Shown: piece by piece, positions 28,156 through 37,900 of the stretch | How the letters are laid out: the number at the start of each line of letters is the position of its first letter | Numbering within the stretch: the stretch's first letter is position 1 | NCBI GenBank assembly: GCA_016719945.1 | Contig: JADJYE010000006.1 | Coordinates: 457,001 to 521,000 of the forward strand | DNA: 64,000 bases | Direction: 5' to 3' | Source of the DNA: Polyangiaceae bacterium | GTDB taxonomy: Bacteria; Myxococcota_A; Polyangia; Polyangiales; Polyangiaceae | The notes under the pieces: model-generated | What the model saw: only the letters and a program-made list of their open reading frames with translations | The model's database searches: none | What the model was told of the DNA's origin: nothing | Program-made: the position numbers and the translations under genes

Positions 28156-29544
28156 TCAGGGCACCAGCGTGAAGTCCGCGGTGAACGAGCCGGCGTCGCC
28201 GTCCCAGCCGTCGATGAACACGTAGTAGGCGTTGCCCGCCAGGACTGGGATGCTCGCGATCTCGAGCTCCCCCGCCAGCCCGTCCTCCGCGCAGACGACC
28301 TGGCTCGACGCGGTCGAGCAGGAGGTGCGCACATAAACGGACGCGTCGTAGCTCGGGTCGACGATGATCTCGAGGGTGCCGTCGAGCGGCGCGAGGACCC
28401 GGTAGACGACCTCGTTGGTCGCCGGGGATGCGCACAGCCCCGTCCCCTGACGATCGGCCTCGGCCAGCGAGGTGTTCCCGGAGACCGGGATCGAGTCGTT
28501 GTAGTCGGTGATCGGAACGTTCACCCCCGGGCAGTCGTCCCCGGGGACGGTCGACAGGAGCGTCGCGCCGATCAGGTACGCCCCGGTCGACCCGCCCCAG
28601 CCGTCCGCGAAGACATAAAAGGTCTCCCCAGCCTCCGCGGGCACCGTGACCGACTCGTAGCCGCCGGCGAACGATGCGTCTGCGCAGGCCAGCGTACTCG
28701 AGCCGTCGCAGGAGCTCTTCACGTACAGGACCGGATCGAGATCGTCCGCGAGCGCGACCATCTCGAAGGTCACGGTCCCCGCCTCGAGCGTCGTCACCGC
28801 GTAGACGACCTCGGGCGACTCGTCACCCCCGCAGCTGCCTTGATTCTCGTTGGTCGCCAGCGCGGTGTCGCCGCCCAGCGTCGCGCTGCTGTTCGCGTCG
28901 ACGTCGACCGCGGTGCCGGGGCACCCGAACGTCTCGGGGACGTTGATGACGCAAGTGTTGCTGCAGGAGTCGTCGTCGGCCTGGTTGCCGTCGTCGCAGT
29001 CCTCCACGCCGACCTGCGCGTGGCCGTCGCCGCACGCCGCCGCCACACAATCGATGCAGTCGTCCTGGGACGACTGGTTGCCGTCGTCGCAGTCCTCGGC
29101 GCCCTCGACCGTGCCGTTGCCGCACCCCGCGCCTGCCGTGCAGCTGCTGGTGCACGCGTCGCCGTCCTCCTCGTTGCCGTCGTCGCAGTCCTCGACGCCG
29201 GCTTGGATGAAGCCGTCGCCACACGACGCTGCCAGGCAGCCCGACAGGCACGCGTCGGTGTCGTCCTGGTTCTGGTCGTCACAGTCCTCGACGCCGGCCT
29301 GCACCTTGCCGTCGCCGCATTTCGCGAGCGTGCAGTCGGTCAGGCACTGATCGGCGTCGTCGAAGTCACCGTCGTCGCACTCCTCGCCCAGATCGGGGTC
29401 GGTGAAGCCGTCGCCGCAGTAGAGCTCGACGCCTCCGCCCTGGCCGCCCTCCCCGCCGCTGCCGGTGCTGTCTCCGCACGCGGCGAGAGCCGCGAGCGCG
29501 GCGGTGGCCGCGATCGTGAGCGCGTAGGCCGTAGAGTGTCTCAT
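28156..29544 (-). CDS. DUF4215 cysteine-rich repeat lipoprotein
   Basis: A 462-aa predicted lipoprotein. The ATG at 29544 gives a signal ending LAALAAC (Cys23) and a short Gly-rich linker. Residues about 35-200 hold five to six repeats of the form CGDG..VEDCDDGN.. with paired cysteines (DUF4215). Two beta domains follow that look alike (TVTFEMVALADDLDPVLYVKSSC and TLEIIVDPSYDASVYVRTSC), each with a YYVFIDGW or FYVFADGW segment, as in pre-peptidase C-terminal-like domains. It is probably displayed on the outer membrane; the binding partner is unknown. Downstream of a Cys-rich lipoprotein gene on the same strand by 11 nt. Confidence 0.85.
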   Translation of the reverse strand: MRHSTAYALTIAATAALAALAACGDSTGSGGEGGQGGGVELYCGDGFTDPDLGEECDDGDFDDADQCLTDCTLAKCGDGKVQAGVEDCDDQNQDDTDACLSGCLAASCGDGFIQAGVEDCDDGNEEDGDACTSSCTAGAGCGNGTVEGAEDCDDGNQSSQDDCIDCVAAACGDGHAQVGVEDCDDGNQADDDSCSNTCVINVPETFGCPGTAVDVDANSSATLGGDTALATNENQGSCGGDESPEVVYAVTTLEAGTVTFEMVALADDLDPVLYVKSSCDGSSTLACADASFAGGYESVTVPAEAGETFYVFADGWGGSTGAYLIGATLLSTVPGDDCPGVNVPITDYNDSIPVSGNTSLAEADRQGTGLCASPATNEVVYRVLAPLDGTLEIIVDPSYDASVYVRTSCSTASSQVVCAEDGLAGELEIASIPVLAGNAYYVFIDGWDGDAGSFTADFTLVP

Positions 29545-29555
29545 CGGCTGTTGCC

Positions 29556-30452
29556 TCAGCCGCAGTTGGCGTTGCTCTCGCAACACGGCAGCGTCGGATG
29601 ACAGTCGAAGTTGGGGCAGTCCGCGTTCTCCTCACAGCCCTCGGAGCACTCACCGAACAGGCAGATCGTCTCGATGCCCTCGAGCCCGATGTCACACGGC
29701 ATGATGGCCAGATCGAACAGGTAGAACACCTCGCCCGTCTCGGAGTCGCACAGGGTTCCGGCGGGCATGCCCTGCACGTCGTCTCCCCAGCTCGCGCAGG
29801 CCGCGAAGCCGAGCGAAGGATCGTCGAGCGCGTTGGCCCCGCCACACAGGCTGTCGGCGCCGTACGCTGCGCACGCAGACTGGTCGATGCAGTAGGGCGC
29901 GCACTGCTGCTTCGCGCCCCCTTCGAGCTGGATGCAGTCCCCGTACAGCTCGTCCGCCTCGATGTAGCAGACGGTGTAGTCCTCGCACGAGCGCGTGCAA
30001 TAGCCGCCGTCGCACACGCCGGTCTGGCACTCGCTGCCGGTGGCGCAGGCGTCGTACAAGAGCTTGTCGCCGGTGGTGCTCGAACCGCACGGGCCGTCGA
30101 CCGTCGTGCAGTCCCCGAACGAGAGGCCGTCCGAGGCGCACGTCTTGTTGCCAGGGTCGCCGGTCTCGTCACAGGTGCAGGGCACCTCCTCGTCGGGGAT
30201 GCAGATCTGGGTGGGCCCGGTCGAGGACGTCGTGTCCGGGATCTCGGGGCACGACCCCTCGGGGGTCGTGCACTCGCCGAACGAGTTGCCGTCGTCGAGG
30301 CACGTCTTGGTGCCCTCGAAGCCGCCGCGACACTTGCAGAACACCTCGGTGCCTGGCTCGCAGGCCCCCGCGGTCGTGCTGCTGTCGCCGCACGCGACGA
30401 ACCCGAGCCCCAGCGCCGCGAGCGCCGCCCCACCGACAAGCCAACGAAGCAT
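29556..30452 (-). CDS. Cysteine-rich lipoprotein
   Basis: A 298-aa predicted lipoprotein with signal ending LGFVAC (Cys21). The mature part is very rich in Cys. It begins with two related blocks (CKCRGGFEGTKTCLDDGNSFGEC and CTCDETGDPGNKTCASDGLSFGDC) and continues with EGF- or PAN-like spacing (CATGSECQTGVCDGGYCTRSC) to a Cys-dense end. Such proteins are frequent in myxobacterial surface lipoproteomes and have no known catalytic function. The start directly abuts the stop of the matrixin-type protease gene (TGAATG), which suggests translational coupling. Confidence 0.8.
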   Translation of the reverse strand: MLRWLVGGAALAALGLGFVACGDSSTTAGACEPGTEVFCKCRGGFEGTKTCLDDGNSFGECTTPEGSCPEIPDTTSSTGPTQICIPDEEVPCTCDETGDPGNKTCASDGLSFGDCTTVDGPCGSSTTGDKLLYDACATGSECQTGVCDGGYCTRSCEDYTVCYIEADELYGDCIQLEGGAKQQCAPYCIDQSACAAYGADSLCGGANALDDPSLGFAACASWGDDVQGMPAGTLCDSETGEVFYLFDLAIMPCDIGLEGIETICLFGECSEGCEENADCPNFDCHPTLPCCESNANCG

Positions 30453-31394
30453 TCAGCCAACCCCTTTCGAACGCCCTCGCCGTGTGGCGAAGGTGACAAG
30501 TGCACCCACTAGCAGCAAGGCCGGCCACGGGCTGCCCCGCTCGTCGTCGCCATCGACCTCGCGGACCGCGCAGCCGCTCGCGTCCGCCGGGCCTCCGTCG
30601 CCGTCCTCCGGGGCGACGCCGCCGCACTCGGTGCCGAGCCCGCCCTTCGGCTCTGGCGCGCACGACGCGGCGCGGCCGGGAGGGTACGCGTCGCACACCG
30701 CGAACACGTCGTCCGGCTCCAGCGAGCGTTGATCGGTCGAGCCCTCCTCGTAGCCCGCGTACATCGTCGCGGAGAAATCCGGCGAGTGGTCGATGCCGAC
30801 GAAGTGGCCGATCTCGTGGGTCAAGATGGCCTGGAGGTCGAACGCGATGTCGGTGTCCGAGATCGTGAAGTTGTTGTTCGCGTGGTTGATCTCGATGTCT
30901 GCGTCGAGGATCTCACCCGTCTCGTCGTTGAACGTCACCGTGGTCTTCGCGAGGTTGTTGTCGACCCCGGTGTAGCGCCACATCGTGTCCTGGAAGAGGA
31001 TGATGTTCGCGTTGGTCCCGCCGCGGTTGTGTTCGGCCTCGTGGCACTCGACGCTGTCCAGCTGCGAGAACGCCATGGTCGCGACCCCCGTCTCGCACTC
31101 GAGGTCGCTCCACTCGACGAAGGACCTCTGCGCCGTCTCCTCGAAGTACTTGAACGGGATGAACTCGCTCGAGTCGGCTTGCAGGCTGAAGCCCACGCAG
31201 CTCGACGCCCAGAAGAGCTTCTCTCCGGTGGTCTTGCAGCCGTCTGCGTCGCGCGCGCAGTCGGCGCCGATGCACGTCGTGCTGCGGCAATAGGCCTCCG
31301 CGTCGGTCGACGTGAAGGCCGTCGCGAGGGCCAGGGCGAGGGCCACCCCGACCACGACGCCGGGCGCCCTGCGCGAGCTCGATTCGTCGTGCAT
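30453..31394 (-). CDS. Matrixin-type zinc protease with MYXO-CTERM-like anchor
   Basis: A 313-aa exported protease. The ATG at 31394 was chosen because it precedes a signal-peptide-like stretch (VVVGVALALALATAF) and because upstream sequence belongs to the helicase promoter. The metzincin motif HEIGHFVGIDH starts at His193, with a Met-turn candidate SATMYAGY after it. The N-terminal half is Cys-rich. The C-terminus has a linker (GDGGPADASGC), a hydrophobic helix (WPALLLVGALVTFATR) and a basic tail (RRGRSKGVG), which is a MYXO-CTERM-like sorting signal. It heads a group with two Cys-rich lipoprotein genes (0 and 11 nt). Its substrate may be one of them, but that is inference. Confidence 0.85.
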   Translation of the reverse strand: MHDESSSRRAPGVVVGVALALALATAFTSTDAEAYCRSTTCIGADCARDADGCKTTGEKLFWASSCVGFSLQADSSEFIPFKYFEETAQRSFVEWSDLECETGVATMAFSQLDSVECHEAEHNRGGTNANIILFQDTMWRYTGVDNNLAKTTVTFNDETGEILDADIEINHANNNFTISDTDIAFDLQAILTHEIGHFVGIDHSPDFSATMYAGYEEGSTDQRSLEPDDVFAVCDAYPPGRAASCAPEPKGGLGTECGGVAPEDGDGGPADASGCAVREVDGDDERGSPWPALLLVGALVTFATRRGRSKGVG

Positions 31395-31468
31395 GGATGG
31401 CGACGATGCTACCACACAGGTCCCCCGACCGTCTTTGGCCGGGACCCGCCCCATGGTACGCAAATCTC

Positions 31469-33862
31469 GTGCTTTCCCGTGACGGCGATCCGCCCGAGGC
31501 CGGCCTCACACCTGCCCCGGCAGAAGGGCTGAACGGCCCGCAGGCGGAGGCCGCGGCCCACGTCGACGGTCCGATGGTGGTGTTCGCGGGCGCGGGCAGC
31601 GGCAAGACGCGGGTCATCACCTACCGCATCGCGAACCTGCTCGCCGCCTGCCGCGTCCCCCCGTACCGCATCCTCGCGGTCACGTTCACGAACAAGGCGG
31701 CGGGGGAGATGAAGCGCCGCCTCGAGCGCATCTGCGGGCCCGAGCTCGTGCGCGACCTGTGGGTCGGCACGTTCCACGCGACCTGCGCGCGCCTGCTGAG
31801 GCGGCACCACGAGGCCGCGGGGCTCGGCAAGAACTTCATCGTGTACGACGACGACGACCAGCGCGCGGTCATGTCTCGCGTCTTCAAGGAGCTCAAGATC
31901 GACGACAAGCGGCACCCGATGCGGCTCGTCATGGGGCGGATCCACCGAGAGAAGCAGGACGGCCTGCTCGCGGCGGACTTCACCCCGGGCAACCCCACCG
32001 AGGAGGTCGTCGCGCGCTGCTTCAGCGAGTACGAGCGCCGCCTCGCCGACGCGAACGCCGTGGACTTCGACGACCTGCTGATCAGGGTCCTCCGGATCGT
32101 CGAAGATGAGCGATCTGCCGCCGGCGAGGAGCTGCGCAAGAAGTTCCTCCACGTCTTGGTCGACGAGTTCCAGGACGTGAACCAGGTGCAGTATCGCCTC
32201 GTGCGGGGTCTGTCGCGCCGGTCGACGAACCTGTTCGTGGTGGGCGACGATGATCAGAGCATCTACCGCTGGCGCGGGGCCGACGTCCGCATCGTCCGCA
32301 ACTTCAGGCGGGACCACCCCGGCGCGCGGATCGTGAAGCTGGAGGAGAACTACCGCTCCACGTCGAGCGTGGTGACCGCTGCGCTCGGCGTCATCCGCCC
32401 CGCGACGGATCGCGAGCCGAAGGAGCTGTGGACGAACAACCCGCCAGGAGAGCCGGTCGCCGTGGTCGCGTGCGCGACCGAGCGGGACGAGGCTGCGTTC
32501 GTCGCGGAGCGGGTGCGCGAGCTGGTCGACCAAGGCGTATCGCCCGCGGACGTCGCCATCTTCTACAGGGTCCACGCCCAGTCGCGCGTGCTCGAGGAGG
32601 TGCTTCGCTCCGAGCGCCTGCCGTTCCAGGTGATCGGCGGCGTCCGGTTCTTCGAGCGGGCCGAGGTGAAGGACCTGGTCAGCTACCTCCGCGTCATCAC
32701 GAACCCCCGGAGCGACGTCGATCTGCTGCGCATCATCAACGTCCCGTCGCGCAAGATCGGCGACACCACCGTCGAGAAGCTCGCGGGCCTCGCGGCAGAG
32801 CTGAAGGTCCCGCTGTTCGAAGCGCTCGAGCCGCTCGTCCGCTCGGACCGGGTCGGGCCACAGCCCAAGAAGGCGCTCGCGCGCCTCCACGCGCTGCTCT
32901 CGGACCTCATGACCGCGGCCGACACGGCGGGGCCACGTGACCTCGCCGAGCGCGTCCTCGACGAGACGGGCTACGCGCGCATGCTCGAGGCTGAGGGGAC
33001 CGACGAGGCGGAGGGGCGGCTGTTGAACCTCCGAGAGCTGCTCGGCTCCATCGAGGAGTACGAGCGGGAGACGCTGGCGGCGGCCGAGGTCCCGACGCTC
33101 GCGGGTTACCTGGAGAAGGTCGCGCTGGTCGCGGTGACCGACGAGCTGAAGGACGCCCCGAAGGTCGCGATGATGACGGTGCACGCCGCCAAGGGGCTCG
33201 AGTTCTCACACGTCTTTCTCACCGGCATGGAGGAGGACATGTTCCCGTTTCGCAGCATGGACCCCGCGCGCAGCGGGGACGTCGAGGAGGAGCGCCGGCT
33301 CGCCTACGTCGCCATCACGCGCGCGCGCGCTCGCCTGTGGATCTTTCACGCAGAGCGAAGGATGGTCTTCGGCGCGACGAAATACGGCATGCCGAGCCGC
33401 TTCCTCGCGGATCTCCCGAAGGAGGTCGTCACGCAGCAGAAGACCGAGACGATGCGCTCCAGCCAGGGGCGGTTCATCGACCGGGACGGCTGGGGCGCGA
33501 AGCGCCCCGAGGCCTCTCAGGGCGCGCCGCGCCTGTCGTGGTCCCATCCACAGGCGCGCACCGGCGGCGGGCTCGAGCGGCCGCGGCTGGCCGCGCCGTC
33601 GTCGGAGCGCACGCCCGGTGAGCGCTTCATCGAGCGAGACGACGACGCGCCTCGCGCGGCTTCTCTGCGGCGCCCCGCGCCGGTCGACGTCCCGGCTCCT
33701 CGCGGGCTCGGCCCAGGGTCGCAGGTCGAGCACCCGAGCTTCGGGATGGGCGTGGTGCTCGAGGTGGACGGCTCACCCGACCCGACCGCGACGGTGAAGT
33801 TCTCGGGCTGGTCCACCAAGCGGATCAAGGTCCGCTTCCTCGAGGTCGTGCACCAGCGCTGA
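31469..33862 (+). CDS. pcrA: UvrD/PcrA-type DNA helicase
   Basis: A 797-aa superfamily 1A helicase. The GTG at 31469 is chosen because the ATG at 31397 would give an N-terminus lacking family homology; the start is uncertain. Motifs: Walker A AGAGSGKT, FTNKAAGEMK (Ia), DEFQDVN (II), GDDDQSIYRWRGA (III), ENYRSTSSV (IV), TVHAAKGLEF (V) and YVAITRARARLWI (VI). The C-terminal part (GLGPGSQVEHPSFGMGVVL...) is the Tudor-like RNA-polymerase-binding region seen in UvrD/PcrA. It translocates 3' to 5' in DNA repair and transcription-conflict resolution by family knowledge. It is convergent with tsaD (2 bp). UvrD versus PcrA cannot be settled from the sequence alone. Confidence 0.93.
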   Translation: MLSRDGDPPEAGLTPAPAEGLNGPQAEAAAHVDGPMVVFAGAGSGKTRVITYRIANLLAACRVPPYRILAVTFTNKAAGEMKRRLERICGPELVRDLWVGTFHATCARLLRRHHEAAGLGKNFIVYDDDDQRAVMSRVFKELKIDDKRHPMRLVMGRIHREKQDGLLAADFTPGNPTEEVVARCFSEYERRLADANAVDFDDLLIRVLRIVEDERSAAGEELRKKFLHVLVDEFQDVNQVQYRLVRGLSRRSTNLFVVGDDDQSIYRWRGADVRIVRNFRRDHPGARIVKLEENYRSTSSVVTAALGVIRPATDREPKELWTNNPPGEPVAVVACATERDEAAFVAERVRELVDQGVSPADVAIFYRVHAQSRVLEEVLRSERLPFQVIGGVRFFERAEVKDLVSYLRVITNPRSDVDLLRIINVPSRKIGDTTVEKLAGLAAELKVPLFEALEPLVRSDRVGPQPKKALARLHALLSDLMTAADTAGPRDLAERVLDETGYARMLEAEGTDEAEGRLLNLRELLGSIEEYERETLAAAEVPTLAGYLEKVALVAVTDELKDAPKVAMMTVHAAKGLEFSHVFLTGMEEDMFPFRSMDPARSGDVEEERRLAYVAITRARARLWIFHAERRMVFGATKYGMPSRFLADLPKEVVTQQKTETMRSSQGRFIDRDGWGAKRPEASQGAPRLSWSHPQARTGGGLERPRLAAPSSERTPGERFIERDDDAPRAASLRRPAPVDVPAPRGLGPGSQVEHPSFGMGVVLEVDGSPDPTATVKFSGWSTKRIKVRFLEVVHQR

Positions 33863-33864
33863 GC

Positions 33865-34941
33865 TCAAGGGGACGCGCGCTTGCCGCCGCCCTTACGGGT
33901 CACGCGGGCGAGCGCGGTCTTCGTGGCGGGCGTGAGGTCGAGGCCCGCCGCCTCGCCGCGGCCGAGGGACAGCGCGCCGGCGTACGCGATCATCGCCGCG
34001 TTGTCGGTGCAGCTCGCGAGGGGCGGGACGAAGACCTCGACGCCGCGCCCCGCTGCGACCTCGGTCATGCGCGCCCTGAGGCCACGGTTCGCGGCGACGC
34101 CGCCGCCCAGCACCACCCGCGACAAGCCCTCGGCGCGGGCCGCCGCGAGCGTCTTTCCCACCAGGGCATCGACCACCGCGGATTGAAACGCAGCGCACAG
34201 GTCCGCGAGGGCCTGCCCCTCGGGCACCCCGTGCGCCTCGACGTGTCGCGCGACCGCGCTCTTGATCCCCGAGAAGCTCATCTCGAAGCCGCTCCTGCCG
34301 GCCATCGGTCGGGGCAGGGCGACCGCCGCGCGCGTGGCCACCCCGGTCGCCGCGAGCCGATCCACGACGGGGCCGCCCGGGTACCCCAGGCCGAGCAGCT
34401 TCGCGACCTTGTCGAAGGCCTCTCCAGCCGCGTCGTCGCGGGTCGCGCCGAGCTCTTGCATCCGATCGAGCCGCGCGTCGTCCACGCGGTAGATCGCCGT
34501 GTGCCCCCCGGAGACGAGGAGCGCCGCGAACGGAAACGTTGGCGGCGCCACGAGGCTCTCACCCGGACGTCTCAGGAAGATCGCCAGCAAATGCCCGACG
34601 AGGTGATCGACCCCGACGAGCGGCTTGTTCGCTCCCCACGCGAGCCCCTTCGCCGTCAGCAGCCCGACGAGCAGCGCGCCGGCGAGCCCAGGGCGGTGCG
34701 TGACGGCGACGCCGTCCACGTCGGCGAGCGCGAGCCCCGCCTGCTCGAGCGCGCGGCGGACGATCCCGGGGAGCGCGAGCGCGTGGTCTCGGGCGGCGAC
34801 CTCGGGCACTACCCCTCCGAAGGGCGCGTGCAGCTCGACCTGGCTGCGCACGACGTCCGACAAGACGTCGCCGTTCGATCGGACGACTGCCGCGGCCGTC
34901 TCGTCGCACGAGGTCTCGATTCCGAGGACAGTGAGGGTCAC
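33865..34941 (-). CDS. tsaD: tRNA N6-adenosine threonylcarbamoyltransferase TsaD
   Basis: A 358-aa ASKHA-fold enzyme that transfers the threonylcarbamoyl group to A37 of ANN-decoding tRNAs, working with TsaB/TsaE. The GTG start at 34941 overlaps the stop of the upstream TPR/HEAT gene (GTGA). Family motifs are visible: VLGIETSCDETAAAVV, the metal-binding HLVGH, GVVPEVAARDH, LLVSGGHTAIY, the nucleotide-pocket GGGVAANRGLR and CTDNAAMIA. The C-terminus is slightly extended with a basic tail. The gene is normally essential or conserved. The sequence looks intact. Confidence 0.95.
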   Translation of the reverse strand: MTLTVLGIETSCDETAAAVVRSNGDVLSDVVRSQVELHAPFGGVVPEVAARDHALALPGIVRRALEQAGLALADVDGVAVTHRPGLAGALLVGLLTAKGLAWGANKPLVGVDHLVGHLLAIFLRRPGESLVAPPTFPFAALLVSGGHTAIYRVDDARLDRMQELGATRDDAAGEAFDKVAKLLGLGYPGGPVVDRLAATGVATRAAVALPRPMAGRSGFEMSFSGIKSAVARHVEAHGVPEGQALADLCAAFQSAVVDALVGKTLAAARAEGLSRVVLGGGVAANRGLRARMTEVAAGRGVEVFVPPLASCTDNAAMIAYAGALSLGRGEAAGLDLTPATKTALARVTRKGGGKRASP

Positions 34942-37900
34942 GGCGTAGCCGCGGCCTGCGTACCGGTGAGCAGCTGCTGCGCGGTCTCCTTCACGCGCGC
35001 CTCTGCGTCGTTCTTGGCGAGATCCGCCGCGATCGGCCGAGCGGCCGCCGGGTCGACGGCGTGCAGCGCCCGCAGCGCCGTCTCTCGCACGAGGGCGTAG
35101 CTGTCCGATTTGGCGACCGCGGACAGCACCGTAACGACCTCGTCTTTGCGCGCGCCGCCGCCGACCTTCCCCAGCGTCTCGGCCGCGCGGACCCGCACCG
35201 CCCAGCTGGGATCGCTCTTCGCGAGCTTGGCGATGCCCTCCTCGAGCCCGATCGTCTTGCTGTCGCCGACCGCGGTGAGCACGGCGCGCTTGGTCTCGTC
35301 GTCGCCGTCTTCGAGGGCCTTGCTGAGCGCGGCCGCGGCCTCCTTCGAGCCCGAGACGGCGAGCACCTGCGCAGCCTTCGCCCGCGTCGCGGCGTCCGGG
35401 TGCTTCACGAGCTGCGCGAAGCCAGGAGACGCCGCCGCGAGGATGGTCTTGGTCGCGGCCTCGGCCTTGGCGCGGTGCTCGGGCGCCACCTTTGCGGCGG
35501 CCGCGGCGAACGGCGAGAGCACGGCCCCGTCGCACAGCGCGTCGGCGATCGCGGCAGCCTTCTCGGGCGACGTGGACACCGCGGTCATGGCGGCCTTCGC
35601 GAGCTGTGGCGCGAGGATCACGAGGACGTTCGTGCGGGCGGCGTCGCTCGGCTGCGCCGGGAGCAGACCGGCCAGCACGGAGCGCGCTTGGAGCTTTCCG
35701 TCGGGCACCGGGAGCGGCTCCGCCTGCTCGCCGAAGCTGCCCTCGACGAGCGCCGCCGCCGCCGCGATCGCGTCCTGTCGTAGCGCGGGATCCGCTGACA
35801 AGATGCCGTCGGCGAGCGCCTGCTTCGCCGCCGTGCTGTCGGGCTTCGCGGAGCCCTTCGCGGTGGGCCCCGCGGCGAGCCGCGCCGACACGACGAGCGC
35901 TGCCCGCCGCAACATCAGGTCGTTCGCGTCGATGTTCGAGGCGACGAGCTCGTTTAGATCCTTGTCGGCAGGGAGACCGGCCGCGGTGACCAGGTGCCCG
36001 AGGGCCAAGATCGCCGCCGCCCGCGCCGTCGGACCGCTCTCCACCGCGCGCGCCTGCTTCACCAGCACCCCGGCGTGCTTCTTGTTCTTCATCAGCCCCA
36101 GGCCGACCGCGGCGATCGCTCGCACGTCCGGCGACGAGGCCATGAGCAGCTTCGACAGCAGCGCCTCGGACTTGGGGTCGCGCATCGTCGCGACCGCCCA
36201 CGCCGCCGTGACGGCGAGCTCATCCGAGGGGAGCAGCGACACGTCCTGATCCTTCGGCGCGAGGAGCGCCTCGAGCTTCGGCAGCATCTCGGGGTCGCGC
36301 AGCGCGCCCACCGCGACCATCGCGCGCGTCCTCAGGTCCTTGTCGGCCTGGCCGGTCGCGAAGTTGAAGAGCGTGGGGCCTGCGCTCTTGTTGGCGACGT
36401 ACGCGAGCACCTCGATCGCGACGCGCTGCTGCGAGTCTCGGTCGTCGGCGAGCGCGTCGAGCAACGGCTTGAGCCCCCGAGAGCCGATCGCCGCGAGCTG
36501 TTGGCGCGCGGCCGTGGCGGCGGCGGGGTCCTCGCCGTGGCGCACCTTCTGGATCAACGGCAGGGTCATCGCCCCGTACAGCTCGACGAGCAGCCGCCGG
36601 TAGATCGGCTTGTTGGGGTTGCCGACCGCGACCGGCAAGAGCTCGCGCTCGAGCGACTCGAGGTCGTTCTTGCCCAGGTTGATCTGCATCGACATGCGCG
36701 CCGCTCGCGCGACGAGCTCCTCGTCGAGGCTGGAGCGGAGCACGCGGCGGAACAGCCGGTCGGCCTCCTGCGTCTCGCCCGTCCCGAGCAGGAGCTCGGC
36801 GAGATCGAAGTACACGGGGTAGAGCCGGTCGTTCCTGGTGATCGCCTGGCGGTACTCCGCGATCGCCTTCTCGAAGTCCTGGCGCTTGCGGTACATGTCG
36901 CCGAGCTTCTGGTGGCCCGACGCATCCTCGGGGGAGAGCTCGACCGCCTTCGCGGCGTATTTGATCGCGTCGTCGTCGCGGTACAGCTCGGCGGCGTATT
37001 GGGCCATCCGCTGGTAGTATTGCCGCGCTGCCTTGTCGTTGCGGTCGGCCAGCTTCTGCAGGACATCGATCGCGCCGGTGAGGTTCTGCTGCTGCACGAG
37101 GACGCGCTCGAGGGCGAGCAGCGAGGCCTCGTCGCCAGGGTCCTTCGTCACGATGCTGCGCAGCGTCGCCTCGGAGTCGACGAGCTTGCCGAGCTTGCGC
37201 TGAACCTCCGCGAGCAGGCGCCCGGCCTCGAGATCGGGCGGGTCGGCCTCGAAGCGCTGCTTCAACGGCGCGACCCGGTTCGGCAGCTCCTTCTGCACCG
37301 ACCAGACGTTGACGATGTGCGTGCGCGCCTCGCGCGCGAGGTTCACGTCGGTCTTCGCGTTCTTGAGGAGATCCTCCCAGATGCGAACCGCCTCACCGAA
37401 GCGATCGGCCGCGAACGCCGTCCCTGGGGCCGTCCGCTCGAGCGCGATCGCCAGCGCCTTCTTGAACGGCACGCTGGCCGGATCGAGGGTCGTGGCCTCG
37501 CGGAGCGAGGCGAGCGCCTCCTCGGTCATGTCGTGATCGAGGTACACTTCGCCGAGCTCGTACGCCGCGCGCGCCTTGTTCGGGATCAGCGATTTGAGCT
37601 TGGCCCAGGTGTCGACGGCCTTCTTCTTGTCGCCCGCCTGGTAGTAGCGGTCTCCCAGGTCCTTCACGAAGGTCGGGTCCCCGCCGGTCGCGTTGGCCAG
37701 CCGCTGCAGAAGCGTCATGGCCTTCTCTTTCTCCTCCACGCGCTCGTAGAAGTCGGCCACCGCCGCGAGGACGTCGGGCTCCTGGATGCGCCCCTCCAGC
37801 TCCTTCAGCAGCTTGAGCGCCTTCGGTCGATCGCCGCGCTGGATGAGCGTCTCGCACAGCTCGAACACGTAGTCGGGGTTGTTGGGCGCGGCCTTGACGA

